Position numbers and translations under genes: made by a program. Shown one piece after another: positions 22,529-35,330 of a stretch of DNA of 64,000 nt. This stretch comes from Straminergon stramineum (lineage: Eukaryota > Streptophyta > Bryopsida > Hypnales > Calliergonaceae), in NCBI GenBank assembly GCA_963920665.1, contig OY987272.1:11537001-11601000 (forward strand), in the 5' to 3' direction. Below the pieces are notes generated by a model. The model saw only the letters and a list, made by a program, of their open reading frames with translations. It had not been told where the DNA came from and did no database searches. Within the stretch, counting starts at the first letter, position 1, and every line of letters starts with the position of its first letter.

Positions 22529-24498
22529 TCCATTTGATATATGATGAATGTCATCCATTTACAAAAGACAATGAGTCTTCTAATTTTTTCTAATGGGAGT
22601 ATTGGTTGCTTACCAAGAGGAACCTTCCACAAACTATAGTGCAATCTACTTATATGGAATTGCATTAGAGAGTAAGAAATGTTGGAATGATTATTGCAGT
22701 AGGATTTGTGGGTAGTACACTTGGGACCCACCCTTGTCCTTAAATTCCCCTCCTTGCACTTGAATCATTTCACAATACATAATACACATTTTGAGGAGTT
22801 ACTTTACCTTTCCAAAAAGAAAGGCCCATCCAAAGTTTCATACACACCTACAACTATAAATCACTTTAAATTGTGATTTGTCAAAAGTGCTTGAAGTACT
22901 AAAATATTATATGATGGGGTGGCCATTGCCAACATTCTCTTGAGATTTATGACCATGCATTTCATAAGCAAGTTGATTTTTCATCTTAGCACATAATTCA
23001 ATCTTTAAAAGTTAATCATTCATTATGTAGAACGAGAATGGGTTTCTGAACTAAAATTCATTGCCATTTTAGATATTAGATATTCTTTGTTTTAGAGGAC
23101 CAATCATGAAAAAGTTCCCAATTGTGCCCCCCTGTAACTTTTGAAGCCTTACAAGAAGGGTTGGAAACAATGTTACTACATATTACACAAAAATCGCACT
23201 CCAAGAGAAATTGATGTTTGCAGACCCTATCAAACAGGACCCCAAAGCCTTCTTCCTTCAAACACTCTAATCTTGCAATCTACACAGTCAAAGTTTCTCA
23301 ACAAAATTCCACCCCTCATAAGGTAAAAGACCCCATTGCGATCAAATGGCCCATGATGGACACCTAATGACTCCATTGTGTTTTTTCAGACCAAAATCAA
23401 TGCCTTCTATGATAGTTATGGAGTAATTAGTGACCTCAATAGATACTTCCAACTTTTCAGTGTAAAAGTCTTTGTAAAAACTGATTTTTTAGGTCTTTCA
23501 TGTTTGAAAGTGTTGTGACTGCATTGGGTAGGAAGATGACCATATTGGATTCAGATTTTGTTGGTCATGAGGTAGCCTACAGCCCCCTATGGACTGATCA
23601 CTTCAAAAATTCAGAACTAATTCATACTTGGTCCAAAAAATATAATTTCAAATGTCCTCACTGTCTCTCACACTTATCTTTGTGTGGGAAAAAAATTGAA
23701 AAATTTCAGCAATGGCGTGAGGGCACACTCCTCATTCTGACCACAATGGGCTGTTTAGTACACATTTGTATGTTTGAGTTTTGTTTTAATTTTTTTTTAA
23801 ACCCAATGCAACAGAAAAAAAAATTAGTTTTCAACAATTTCTACAGCATGAAACATATCCTTGTCTTACAGGAAGTAACCCTGACTACATTTATAACATA
23901 ATGAATTTTTCGCATTCAGAATTTTTTGAAAAATTAATGGTTTCGGGTGTATTTTTCTACCGGTCTACAGTAGTGAATTTATGAATCACATGAATAATAA
24001 CTGTGCAATACGGTATGCTCACATCAACATGCGAGTTGATAGCTTCATAGTGTACTACAAAATATTTTTTTTTTAACTTTTAAAAACTTCATTACTTGAT
24101 TTTCTTCAGTTGGGTCCGTCCACGGCCATCAATGTACCTCCAGTTGTGAAAGCAAGAATTGCCTGTATGCCATCACGGAACGATGTGACACGTTGATTTT
24201 GTCGAGTTAGGCCCCACAGGACAAACCCTGATTGTCTTCACAGTGATGCTACCTTACCTTTACCTTCACCTTCAGATAATGAATGATCCACACTATTTGC
24301 AAGCTCCCACGTAAGGCTTGACTTTTGTAATGTGTGGTAGCCTTCACGCCCACTACCCTTTCCCTCAACAAAATGATGTAGAATATTACACATCCTTTCA
24401 TCCCTCCAATGACATGTGGAATATTATACATCATTTCATCCTTCCAATGATATGTGGAATATTTCACATTTCGTTAGCTGTTATGGGGGCATGTGATA
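22529..24498. other. Repeat-derived intergenic DNA
   Basis: Parts of 23150-23900 are diverged relatives of the P570 TTAA family (CAAACACTCTAATCTTGCAA, ACAGTCAAAGTTTCT, GTTTAGTACACATTTGTATG). The 133-codon frame at 23500-23901 lies across this decayed copy and has no recognisable domain. No gene is supported. Confidence 0.5.
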
Positions 24499-24502
24499 TT
24501 AA

Positions 24503-24725
24503 CCCCCAAATGATGGGCTAGTCATCGTGGAAATCAACTTTTTTGGTACTATGTGAATCATGTCCATAGAGAAATCCAAACAACATTCATTGGAGGTCAA
24601 ACTATTGTGGAAGACCTTTCTTTTTTCACACAAAATTTCAAGAATGAACATTTGCACTTTTGTCTTACTTGGGAGGATTCTTTGTCATCCATTAGATGCT
24701 TAGTGTTTGTGGCATCTTTATAGGG
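24503..24725 (+). mobile_element. TTAA MITE-1, forward copy
   Basis: 223 bp. Left end CCCCCAAATGATGGGCTAG, right end ATCTTTATAGGG, TTAA at 24499-24502 and 24726-24729. The interior aligns with 14816-15037 (GGAGGTCAAACTATTGTG, TTGCACTTTTGTC, TTTGTCATCCATTAGA). Confidence 0.88.
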
Positions 24726-24729
24726 TTAA

Positions 24730-27700
24730 GTAGGAGAATAGGGAGAGGTTTACAAAAGTAGTCAGTAAAAAAATAGTAATTAAAAATAGTCATCAATAAT
24801 AATAGTAGAAAAGAATAATCAAAGCAATCAATAAAAAATAATAATCAAAAGCAATCAATAAGAAAAGTGGTAACTACAAGTAATTAGTAATGTTGGATGA
24901 ACTTCGTGGAGAGGAATCAAGGTAGCCTCTTTGAAGGCTACAAAAAGTTATTTTAGTAGATTATTCATAGTTTTTTACTATTGTTGGATACTACTTGTAT
25001 TATAAGTTAACCATTCAATCTACCAAAAAAAATTCTAACATTGATTTGTCCTTATACTTCATATGAAATAAATTAATCAAAGTCACATTATTTTATATTG
25101 TACTAATTTCCAAAATATAAAATTTTGAAATTGACACTAACTTTCTAGGTGACACTAACCAAAAAAATCAATGTATTAATATATGTTAGTGAACATGAAC
25201 ACTTATCCTAGCTTTTCAAGAGGTGAAATCTAAAAAAGTTGGGATTTATAGTTGTTGGTGTGTAGAGCATATATTACTCCCTACATTGGAGATCTATAGG
25301 CCTTCTAATTTCTATGGCCTATCACAACTCTTGTATACCCTAGTACACTTGCTAGATTGTTCTTATTGAAGAGAATCTTGGGAAGGACATTGATCTTCTA
25401 TAAAAGCATTGTGGATCAAAATACCTTAATTCTTAAAGGATCGGGGGAGGGGTTGAACATAGCTCTTGTTTTCTTGACTAGCTCTTGTAACATGCATTAT
25501 TCCACATTTGTGAAGAATAATTTTGATGAGCACTACTATTGAAATGAAAGAAGACTTATGTAGCTTTCCTATGGAAAAAAAATTGATGAATACTATAGGA
25601 AACTTATATCTTTTTAGGTCATGAATTTTACAAGTGTACGTTGTAAGTGATATCTATTGATGTCAACATTGATGTCCAAAACTTATGTCAAAATAGATAA
25701 GGCAAAAACATCCAACATGATGTTGTGACATTCAATATTTTTGTATCTGATGTATAGAAAAATATACTTTTTCAAGATGCTAAAATTGTGCCACATGTCT
25801 CCAACTTTTGTGCAATGTAAGCACCATATGGGCTAGAGAAGCCATTTCAGAATTTTTTCATCCTACCCATTCATAATGTAGCACTTGATGTGGCAATTGG
25901 AAAGTAATGTGGTACCCCACAAAGATGATGTGGCATGCCAAGTCAACACACATTTGCTTGGTTTCAGAATTTTTATACTACTTTTTGAGACGTCAACTTA
26001 GACATCCAAATGTTTTTTAAGACATCAATTGGTGCATACTGTACCTATAGGGCAAGGTCAATAGAAAATAATTACTTAAAAGGAAGTCAAAAATAAAATG
26101 AATAAGATAAATTGTCAAATTCTACAAGAATTTTCAAAAACTTACTATCTACCATCAAGAGAATTTTTGATGGCAAAGTGAAGGAATTACTTCACAAATA
26201 GTTAGTGAGAATGAAGGGTGGAGAAGACATTTTTTAAATGAAATCCATTGTCCATCCATGTCAAACAAAGGATATGGGATAATTTGAAGATGGGAGCTTG
26301 ACAACTGGACATCTGGATGTTGTTTTAAACATCTAGATGTTGTTTTAGACATTTTACTTTGAGTACAATTCTTGCTTTACTTATCTTATATGGATTGTTT
26401 TACTTTGAATCACCCTACTTGTATAAAAAAACTTCTCTTTTCATCCATAGTGTACATCCATCCATTTACCTTTTTTGGTAAAGCAATCCATGTGGCTACC
26501 TATTACCTAAAATTCTCACATCTAGTCAACATTTTGCTTCAACCAACAATAATTTTTTACATTTATTCGCTGTCAAAACACTTCTACCTATTGACATAGT
26601 AGAAATATGATTTTTGGATGTTCAAAAAAACACTACTATGCTGTTTCCATTCATATTAAATAGAACATGAACATCAATGATAGCATCAACTTGTTTTTAT
26701 AGTAGTTTGCCAACATTCCCCACAATATGCACGAAAAATCTATGATTTAGGGTCATCTTCACTTTGACATCTTGATGTTTAGAAAAACATCAATGTCTAG
26801 GGTCAAACATAAAAAACCCACATGGGTCTTATAGTGGAAATTACAAAGTTTTTGAGAAAATGCTACCATTGATAAGATCGATGAAAGATGCTCAATTAGG
26901 TGGTATGTTGTACATATCTTGAAATCGGAATGCTAAAAATTGCTCCCCAAACTTAGATTTTTTACCACATATACACATCATCATGATTTTGATGTTTAAT
27001 TCTTTTCGATCATTTTGAAATGTGGAAAAAATATGACAATATGAAGTGATGTCTAGCCTAGAGCACCTTCTCCATTCTCCCAAAATCGCACAATTGATCA
27101 TTTTTTTTATTGGATTGCACCAAAAGATTCAACAAAAAATATTGTCCAAGGTCTTTTCCTTGTTCATAGACTGTTAATGAAGTTGACATTTCAAATTTTT
27201 GGCAAATTAATATAGTTGTAGAAACCACATAGTAGCCTTGTTGTCCTTTAGAAATTAAAAAAGATTCAATTTTATTAAAACCATTCCTTTCCATTGTACC
27301 ATGTATTTTTGAGCCTATTGAACCTTTATTTATGTGTTATATTAATTATTAATTAAAAATAATTGGAAATAGATATGACAAACCTAGGAAATTCCTTGGC
27401 ATCTCTCGAAGAATACACACAAGCATCACATTAGGAGAGATTTGAGGGCAAGGGAGGGCCACTTCAAGGTTATTTCCCCGGTTGTTCCCCTTGTAGTCTA
27501 GGAACTCTGAACTAGCCACTATTGCCAAAAAAATTTAATTCAAAAAAAAGATTCAAAAATTTCAAAAAGTGTTGGAAAATTGGAAACGAAATTATTCTGA
27601 GTGAAAAATTTAATGGAAAATTTAAATAATTAATATTTCATGATGTGGCATGGTCTCGACCACGTGAGATTGTTGTTATGGCAAGTTCACACAATCCGAG

Positions 27701-30700
27701 AATTGCAAGGAACTCGGGAGCTTCTTTTCCCCCAAATCTCTTCTAATGTGACTTTGTAGAACCCTGGAATAAGCTCTCGTGCCCTAAACTCTCTATATAG
27801 TAGAACTTCTATAAAACAAGGGAGGTGAGACTAGTCTAATACATTACATTATAGAGGTTATTACAATTAGGGAGGGTCATTGCATTAATAAAGTTTATAG
27901 TCATTGTACAAATCAATTTACATTGATTTTTCATACTATATTGTTGAAATAAGGAACATTGGACACATTGGGTCTATGTAGGTACAACATGTTTTCATTT
28001 TCACTTTTTTTTATGGCTAAGTGAATCTCATTTACTGTAGTTGCACAACTATCACTTGATACATTCTAGATGCATCCTGGATTGGGACCAACTATTAATA
28101 TTACTTTAGAGAGTGAGGTTTACTAGAAGTTCTATTGTATTATAGAAGATGAATATAAAACTTCATGATGATGTTCATCCAAACAAGCTTCTTACTCATT
28201 TGAATATTGCGTGAATCTTTAAAATGTCCTCCTTTATGATTAATTTGATGAAATTGAAGTTAATCATGTATTTGTACAAAGTATACACAAAAATTGAAAA
28301 AAAAATAAAAGGTTGTAGGATTCATATAATGATCATAAACAAACCTTTGTACTTGTACGAAATTATAAGATTGTTTAACCTTAAAGTGTTTAATTTCAAT
28401 ATGAAAAGACTACATAAAAGATTGTAATTGCTTATTATAGTTTACTATAGTTGATTGTAGTTGTTTATAATTTTTGTAAATATATATTTCTTATAACTAA
28501 AAATATTGGATCTTGATATTTTTAAATTACATATTTTAAGGGAAAAATGCCCAACCCTTATAAAACTACCATTTTGCACTTTTCCTTCTTCACAACCTTC
28601 AATCAATAATAAAATACATTGATTATTGTAAGGTGAAGGAGGGTTGGGTGCATTTTCAAAATAAATTAAAAACAATATCCTCTGCTCCAAGTTATATTTT
28701 TTAATTTTTAGAAATAAAGGGATACTTTATTCTAGTGCAAGAATAAAATATTACACTAGAACCAACAAAATAAAACCTTGATCGAGAATAAAGAACAACA
28801 AAGGTAACAAAAAACAAAGTAAATTCAGTAAGGACCTTGCCTCAAAATTGATTAGAGGTTGACTTTGATTGGCTACAATTCTTGTCAAGATTTGCCAAAG
28901 AACCTTTGAGAATTAAATTTCTACTTTGATGTATAGATTAATAAGTCAATGTCATCCTCTTTGATATACAATCAAACCCTAATATATATAGACACATATA
29001 AACTAAAATGATTTAATTTCTCTCTTGTAAGGCTAATAAGTGATATGTTTCAATTATTTGGTTTGATTTCTAACAATACAATGTTCCTCAAGATGTCTTT
29101 GAAAATCATTCAAAATCTTTCTACTATACTGCGCACAATTGTTTTTAAGTTATTTGAATCAATTGTATTATGTTTGCACTTCTGAAGAACAAAAGAAAGA
29201 GTTTAAATCTATAATTTATGTCCTCATAAAAAATGGTTTTTTAGTATATGAAGCATGGTTTTCAAATAAGAAATGTAACTATTAAAATGTGTTAGGAAGC
29301 TCAATTGAACTTGAATTTTTAATATGAAATTGTGAAACATTAATCCTAATGTTGGATAACATTTGAAAATTTCTTCATATGAAGGTGTATGTTTCAAAAT
29401 TCTTTGTATATACAATATAAACAACAATGGCATAGTTTTGCCACTTTTGCATATGCAATCACTTCACAAAGACTCCAAATGTATAAGGCATATCTAAAAA
29501 CATTTCAATTTTTTTGTTTTGCATATGAAAGCATGTCAAATTCTTGATGTGTTTTTGCTATGTGTTAAAAGCAATGTAATTTTTTTAATAAACCATTACT
29601 CTAAATTTGAATCCCAAAATTTACCATATACTTTTTTATCCAAGGGATATCCAATATAACCAATAGTATAAATGGTGTAATTCAATTATCTTCTCTATAT
29701 ACAAAGACTTGACTTTTTAGTCTATCCCATTTTTTAAAAAGAATTTAGTATTACTTCCTTAACTTAGGATTATTATAGATTTTAAAAAGTATACAAATAT
29801 TTGATGGTTCAAAGAATATACATATGTTTTGCCCTAAAAAGACCTTCATAATTTAAAGATTGCCTTTGAAAATGACTTTTATAAATAATCCAAACTAACA
29901 AGGCAACAAATATGAATATGATTAGAGAAATCTAAATTGCAACCAAAAATCTCATAAAAAAAATGAAAGTTGGTCTATTTGTCTATTAGTTTAGTTTAGT
30001 TTGTTATGGTGAGATCTCTTGGATTGTGCATCCCTCAGTTGTGTTCTTGGCACTATAGGAGAGCTCTCTGTGAAGAGGGGTACATGGCTCTGTTTTATGG
30101 TGTTTTGACCTATGGTGTGAAAGTAATGAATTTTTATAATTTATTTTTTAAGAAAAGAATAAAAAATATTTTTTTTTACTATGAAAATGGCACATGGCAC
30201 ACTAATCTTATAGAAATTCTTAATGTTGAATTCATCTAAGCTTATAAAAGAATTTCATTTACTGCTTCTAAATCATTACTAATTTGTCTACAATTGCACT
30301 TTCTAACACATTTTTATAATGTATTACTCTCTTTTAAAAATTTAGGCTTTCCTTTGATTTAAAAAAAAAATCTCTTTTGGGTAATTATCTTCTTCAAGTT
30401 TGTTGCAAATAATCATAGTGAAAATTGCTATTACCTTTATCCAATTCACAATAAATTTTAAAAACAACTGAAGTTTTTTTAAAATATGTATGATTTATGA
30501 ATCATTGTTCAGAACTGTAATTCAAATTTTATTACTAAATTTATAGTGAATAACATATCTTTATACTTTTGAAATATTTCACTATTTATAGCAAAGGACA
30601 TAGCTATGTGATTTCCATGAAGAATTGGAGTGTTTTTAGTTTTTAAATTTTTAAATTTTAATTTCAAGAGGTCTAATTCGGTCAACTATTTTTGACAAAT

Positions 30701-31250
30701 TTTAGCCGGAATCTTACTTCATGTTGTCATTGGCTACTTACAAACTAAATGAACAAGATGGAATTGCCAAATTCCTTTAAAAAAGATTGAATTTATCAAT
30801 ATTTGGATGAAAGTTACTAGTAATAGATGATTTAATGGATAAACATGCACTTAGGAATGATTCTATCCATCTTCCCCTCACATGCATGCATTCTAGGGTT
30901 CTACCAATAAGAATAATCAAGCGTGTACAATATGAAAGGCTTTGCCCCTACAACACTTACTCATTTTTTTCCTAGTAAAGTCGTAATCAAACTTCTTCAC
31001 ATGTAGCTTCTACCAATACAAGGACTAGTAATTGTGATTTTTTTCAAACCAACAAATCCCTAGGACTACACAACTAATGATTCGATAACAAAGAAGGTTA
31101 ACAAGTCTATCATTTTGTGTCTAAAGTCATTTTTTAAATAGATTTGTATTGTAGTTTTGATTTTAGTGGAAAATGTAGTTAGAATATTCCATTGGTTTTA
31201 AGAAAAGGAATCACTCACTCATCCTATTTTAATCTCTATCCAATATATAT
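24730..31250. other. Long AT-rich intergenic DNA, no gene seen
   Basis: About 6.5 kb without a supportable gene. Frames such as 26372-26599, 28224-28427 and 30006-30239 are short, low-complexity and often start at non-ATG codons. At 26155-26305 lies a reverse-oriented fragment of the dispersed repeat found at 45560-45735, 56801 onward and 62290 onward (GGATATGGGATAATTTGAAG). A 20-bp-scale direct repeat (ACATCTRGATGTTGTTTTA) is at 26308-26350. Confidence 0.5.
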
Positions 31251-31299
31251 GGTTGCAATAATACACACCAATTGTTACTATCTTGTTCTAACATACGGG

Positions 31300-32490
31300 C
31301 TCAAGAATGAAGCATGCTTTTAGTGAAAGAAAACATAACACATAGCTTAAAACACAATGGTAATCATTTCTTGTTGTATTTGCTTAAAGCATATTTAGAT
31401 TCAGCATAATCACTTCATCACTATTCATTCCACAACCACTCTTAGTACATCCAATTTCATCAATCTACACTTGCTAAAAGCATCACAACCTCACCATTGC
31501 TTTTAGCATTTCTAATCTAATTTGCTCAAAGCAATTTAACAAAATGCTCAAACAAGTATTATCTCTCCAATTCACATTTAGCCCATACAATTTCTTTCAA
31601 CAAGATGCCATGACGCACCTAAATTCCTTCAGAAAATATTGCTTAAAACACTCATCACAAGATAACACCATTCAATAGAATAGTTGCTTAAAGCATTCAC
31701 AACCATACCATTCACTAGTACTCATTCATACACTCCACAATTATGTGGATATAATCTCTCCACATTGACACAATTTTAAGCTACAACTTATAACACAATT
31801 ACCCAACCCTTGGATACACTCACAATTTCATTCAACATCCAATCACTAGGATTTTCACATACAAACACACAAACTATTTACTCATATCTCATTACAATTA
31901 GCTGTAAGACACAAAACATCTCCAACCATATGGCTTTAGGCTCATTCACAAGACACACTCAAAACATTTGTTTTAAGTGCATGCACCACACATAACAATG
32001 CTTTAAGCACATACAACACACACAATGCTTAAAGCTTATACAAATTGTTTCAACACTTTAATTAAGGTCATCACATAGGCTTCCCTTCAAACAATCAATT
32101 GTAGTGATTCCTCTCACAAAAAGTTTCATACAATAATTAGACAATCAATCAATTAACAAACAAACTCACACATTCGACATACAATTGCCCAATCCTTGGG
32201 CCTTAGAAAACAATAAAATCATACAAATACTATTAGAAATAATTTCTATTTATACAATAATTAGAAATAAATGCTTAAAACTTTACTACAAATAACATAA
32301 CAAAACAAATGCAAAGCCAAAAGCCAAAATGCTCAAAAACTAATACAAAAGCTGTTTTAAGCAAAACACAAGGGAGAGAAAATGAGTCTTTCTCATCTAT
32401 TATACTTTAGCTGGCTTCAAGCAACCTCATAAATTTTCACACTAGTTAAACCATTTTCAAATTCAACTGTTTAAAGCTACTCTTGAGATC
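31300..32490. repeat. Cluster of GCTTAAAGC-like palindromic motifs
   Basis: At least 15 dispersed, imperfect copies of a TGCTTAAAGCA/TGCTTTAAGCA palindrome or its half-sites, for example near 31382, 31473, 31498, 31521, 31641, 31684, 31999, 32023, 32271, 32352 and 32470. They have irregular spacing in both orientations. The rest of the window lacks such a density. The intervening sequence is CA-rich on this strand and non-coding. Confidence 0.65.
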
Positions 32491-32669
32491 CCACAACAAA
32501 TTCCTCCAATCCAATAACTTGCAAACCCACATTACCACTTATGTCTAAAACCAAGAGCAATTTATACCATGTATACTCATTAAAATAAAAATTAGTTTAA
32601 CTAAAAATATTTCACACTCATAGGCCTTCTTCCCTTTGTAAGTCAATAACATTTGTTAGCATACAAAGG

Positions 32670-32815
32670 GTTTGCAATATTAAATGCAAATTGTGTCTCG
32701 TTTTCATCCGTAGGAATTTTCATTTGTTTGACTTTATTAAGATTCTAATGAGATTCCCCTACCTTCTCAATGAAACCTGGGGTTCAAAAACCCTTTTTGG
32801 TGTTGTTGCATAGCA
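32670..32815. repeat. Repeat terminus shared with about 1115-1290
   Basis: TTAAATGCAAATTGTGTC, TTCTCAATGAA and TTGGTGTTGTTGCAT occur in the same order as at 1115-1290. In both places single-copy, GC-richer genic DNA starts just downstream. Confidence 0.65.
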
Positions 32816-33039
32816 AATAGCAACCAAATCCAGATTCATTATACTCTTATAAATTTAATGCAAAGTTTGTTGCCGAATGAAAATACAAAGTGCAACTCCA
32901 TAGGTTCGGACCCAAACGAAAATAGTCCTGAGTAGGTTCGGTCCCGAACGTCGTGTGAACCAATATCAAACTCACCAGCTGACGTAACGAGCTGAACAGT
33001 CATATTCTAAATTTACATCTGGCTCTATTCCCCGGTATA

Positions 33040-33510
33040 TGGTGAGAGGGTATCAGGGTATGAGCTCCCGGGCATCAACTGACTCCGGGCCTTTCCCGCG
33101 CTGCATTGGCCAGGGCAGGGGCCGCTCTCGCTCCCTCGCTGGCTCGTCCGGCCCTTCGTCTCTCTCTGTTGCAGAGGAGAGCTTCTCCGCATCTCTGCCA
33201 AATATCGCCGTTTCTCAGCTTTTGCAATCCGTCGGGCACCCCCTGCACCCCCGTCGCCGGCATGTCCGTTTCGTTCCGTAGGTGCCTTCCGTCCTCCTAC
33301 GCCTCCTCTGTTTCCTGATTGTCTGCTTGCCTTCTTTTGCACGATTTTTCTTTTTCATTTTTCGTATTCTGTCCAGATTCCTGCGGGGGAGGGAGTTGGC
33401 GTTGGAGTGTGGGAGAAGTGTTCGTTCGTTCGTCAATGCGCTGCTGCCTCATCGGCGCTGATTATGTTAGCCTCTGTGATTATTGCTTCCTGTCGTTTTG
33501 TCTTTCTATT
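33040..33510 (+). promoter_or_regulatory. CpG-rich promoter region of RBR
   Basis: Abrupt rise in GC and CpG upstream of the TATA box. Overlapping frames of 60-105 codons on both strands reflect GC richness, not genes. The start of this block (about 33030) is the boundary between repeats and the single-copy RBR locus. Confidence 0.5.
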
Positions 33511-33520
33511 GTATAAAAAG
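33511..33520 (+). promoter_or_regulatory. TATA box, RBR promoter
   Basis: GTATAAAAAG matches the plant TATA consensus. It sits at the junction of the CpG-rich block and the transcribed-looking leader, predicting a transcription start near 33540-33550. Confidence 0.6.
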
Positions 33521-33631
33521 GCTGTGGCGGACCTCGGGATAGAATAGTTAAAGTCTCTCTCTAGCTTTTGAGCACTGAGGGAATTTCTTTTTTGAGAAGC
33601 TCCGGAACAGTGTGTGTGTCGCGAATAGTGT

Positions 33632-33639
33632 GCGCGAAA
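33632..33639 (-). promoter_or_regulatory. E2F/DP binding site in RBR leader
   Basis: GCGCGAAA on the plus strand is TTTCGCGC on the minus strand, a perfect match to the E2F consensus TTTSSCGC, about 110 bp downstream of the TATA box. E2F control of RBR genes is known in plants, so this fits autoregulation of the E2F-RBR loop. Confidence 0.6.
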
Positions 33640-34563
33640 CTACGGAAAAATTTCTTCTGTCTTTGCGATTCGCTTCTTGTAGCGGCGGATGGGTGGAAAG
33701 GAATAATAATTACTCTTCTTTAGAATAGCCTCTGTAGTTGAACTCGGGCTTGTGTCATTGAATTTCGGTCTTAATTTTTGTTTTTTCGAACATTGCATAG
33801 GGAGCGCGAATAGAGCCTGTGGAATGTGTGATTGTTGCTTTTGCTGTTTCGACTCTCTATTATATAATTTTCTTTTAGGAATGATCTGTCAAGGATGTCG
33901 TGAGATCAGTCGGTTATGTATTTTACATCGGGTGCAAGAGTCCTATTTTGTTGAGCGTCTGCGAGGCATTGAAGCTTCTCACATACCATAGGCGAGGTTC
34001 CTTAGTCCGTATTTATACTCGGAAGGAGTATTAGATGCGACTGCTGGTTTGAACGGGTTGTATGGTATTCCTATAGCCATCGAGTTTCTGTCTTGATAGC
34101 CTGGCGTGCTGTTGAAGATTGATTCGAGGGTGCTCTTGCTGTTTGAGCTATCATGACCATTTTGGATACGACCAAAGGTGGTATCCTTAACCAGAACTTG
34201 CTTTTTTTGGCAAACTACACGTCCGCTAGAGGACATAGCGAATACTGTTTGGGTTCCTGGATCCGATTGGGGCAATTCTTGCCTGTCGGATGCGTGTCCG
34301 TGGTTACTCTTCTTCATAGCCGTGCTCACTTGAGTCCGTTTGAAGCTCGTTGTTTTCGTCTACCTATTCATTCGAATCCATTTTTCCCTCTTCTGTAATT
34401 CAAATCTTACAGCTTCATTTCCATCTCAATGTTTTTCTAAGGGTTGACACGGTGAAATTCTTTAACTGGCTTGCGCTTAGTACTTGTAAGACCAATGCAC
34501 AGTGATGCCACTTCCCCTGGACCTACATAATGAATCATGATTTCTTGCCAGCAACACATGCCT

Positions 34564-35144
34564 GTAAGTCAAGAGTGTAGTAGTTATTGGCTATTAGTTT
34601 TTCTGTCTCTCCTAACTTAGAGTCTGAAAGATAGGAATTCTGCTTAACGATTTTAGCCAGTACGTTCCTATTCCGAATGTTATGTAGTCATTCTTGAATT
34701 CCTCTATTGCGTAGACTTTATGAGGATTGCTTCAAGCGGATCCTGGCTCTGCATAGAAGTATCGTTGATTTTTGAACGTGCTCTAATTATGTCTCACCGA
34801 CCTTCAAATGAGGTTATTGTCGAACGGTGTTTGTCTTGTTTGTCGAGTATGCTGATTTGACACTGCCGTTGCTACTTCTGTATGCTCACCTGTATAGAAT
34901 ATATTTGGTCAATGTGAGATTTGAGCCTCATTTTGTTCACTTCTGCCATTTCTTCTGAAGGGCCTGTGCAATGATAATGCTAATTTCACGAGTGGAGGAA
35001 GGGCAATTGGTTTTGGTTGTGTGCACGTTTCACTCTGCCAAAATGGTTCCCTGTTTGACATGGTATCGTTTAACGGAGAGTTTGACGATCGTACTTTAGC
35101 GACATCTAATTTTCCTGTTGCTAATGTTCTCTGTTCAATTACAG
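34564..35144 (+). other. Candidate 5'-leader intron of RBR
   Basis: Starts GTAAGT at 34564 and ends with TTCAATTACAG at 35144, giving a 581-bp intron. The following exon would begin GTTAAGCCC and carry short upstream ORFs before the ATG at 35331. Inferred from splice consensus only; other leader introns are possible. Confidence 0.45.
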
Positions 35145-35157
35145 GTTAAGCCCTTTG

Positions 35158-35286
35158 ATGATGTTCGAGATTTTATGGAGTCTAGCTCGTACTTAATCCT
35201 GTGGAGCACTCGCACATGAGACCTCTCTTTCTTCTCAAGGCCGTATGCGCACGTCATCCAGTATGAGTAGGGCAGCAATCGATTGA
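35158..35286 (+). promoter_or_regulatory. Cluster of upstream ORFs in the RBR leader
   Basis: Several ATGs precede the main start. One opens a 12-codon uORF at 35158-35196 and another a 16-codon uORF at 35216-35266. A third, ATG at 35245 with an in-frame ATG at 35263, ends at 35286. All terminate before 35331. Such a cluster would be expected to reduce initiation at the main ATG. Confidence 0.6.
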
Positions 35287-35330
35287 TCTGTCGAGGGTGG
35301 ACAAAGTCAATAATTTATGCGTTGATCAAA

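Noticed and set aside
23500..23901. 133-codon plus-strand frame with CPHC motif
   Set aside because: Lies over a decayed TTAA-family element; a single Cys/His cluster is not enough to call a zinc finger.
33025..33436. Several frames in the RBR promoter block, both strands
   Set aside because: Mutually overlapping, Arg/Ser/Gly-rich shadows of CpG-rich DNA upstream of the TATA box.
33979..34317. Minus-strand frame of 112 codons from an ATG at 34317
   Set aside because: The composition looks protein-like and I hesitated, but it lies antisense in the RBR leader and I recognise no homologue. Antisense RNA evidence would be needed.
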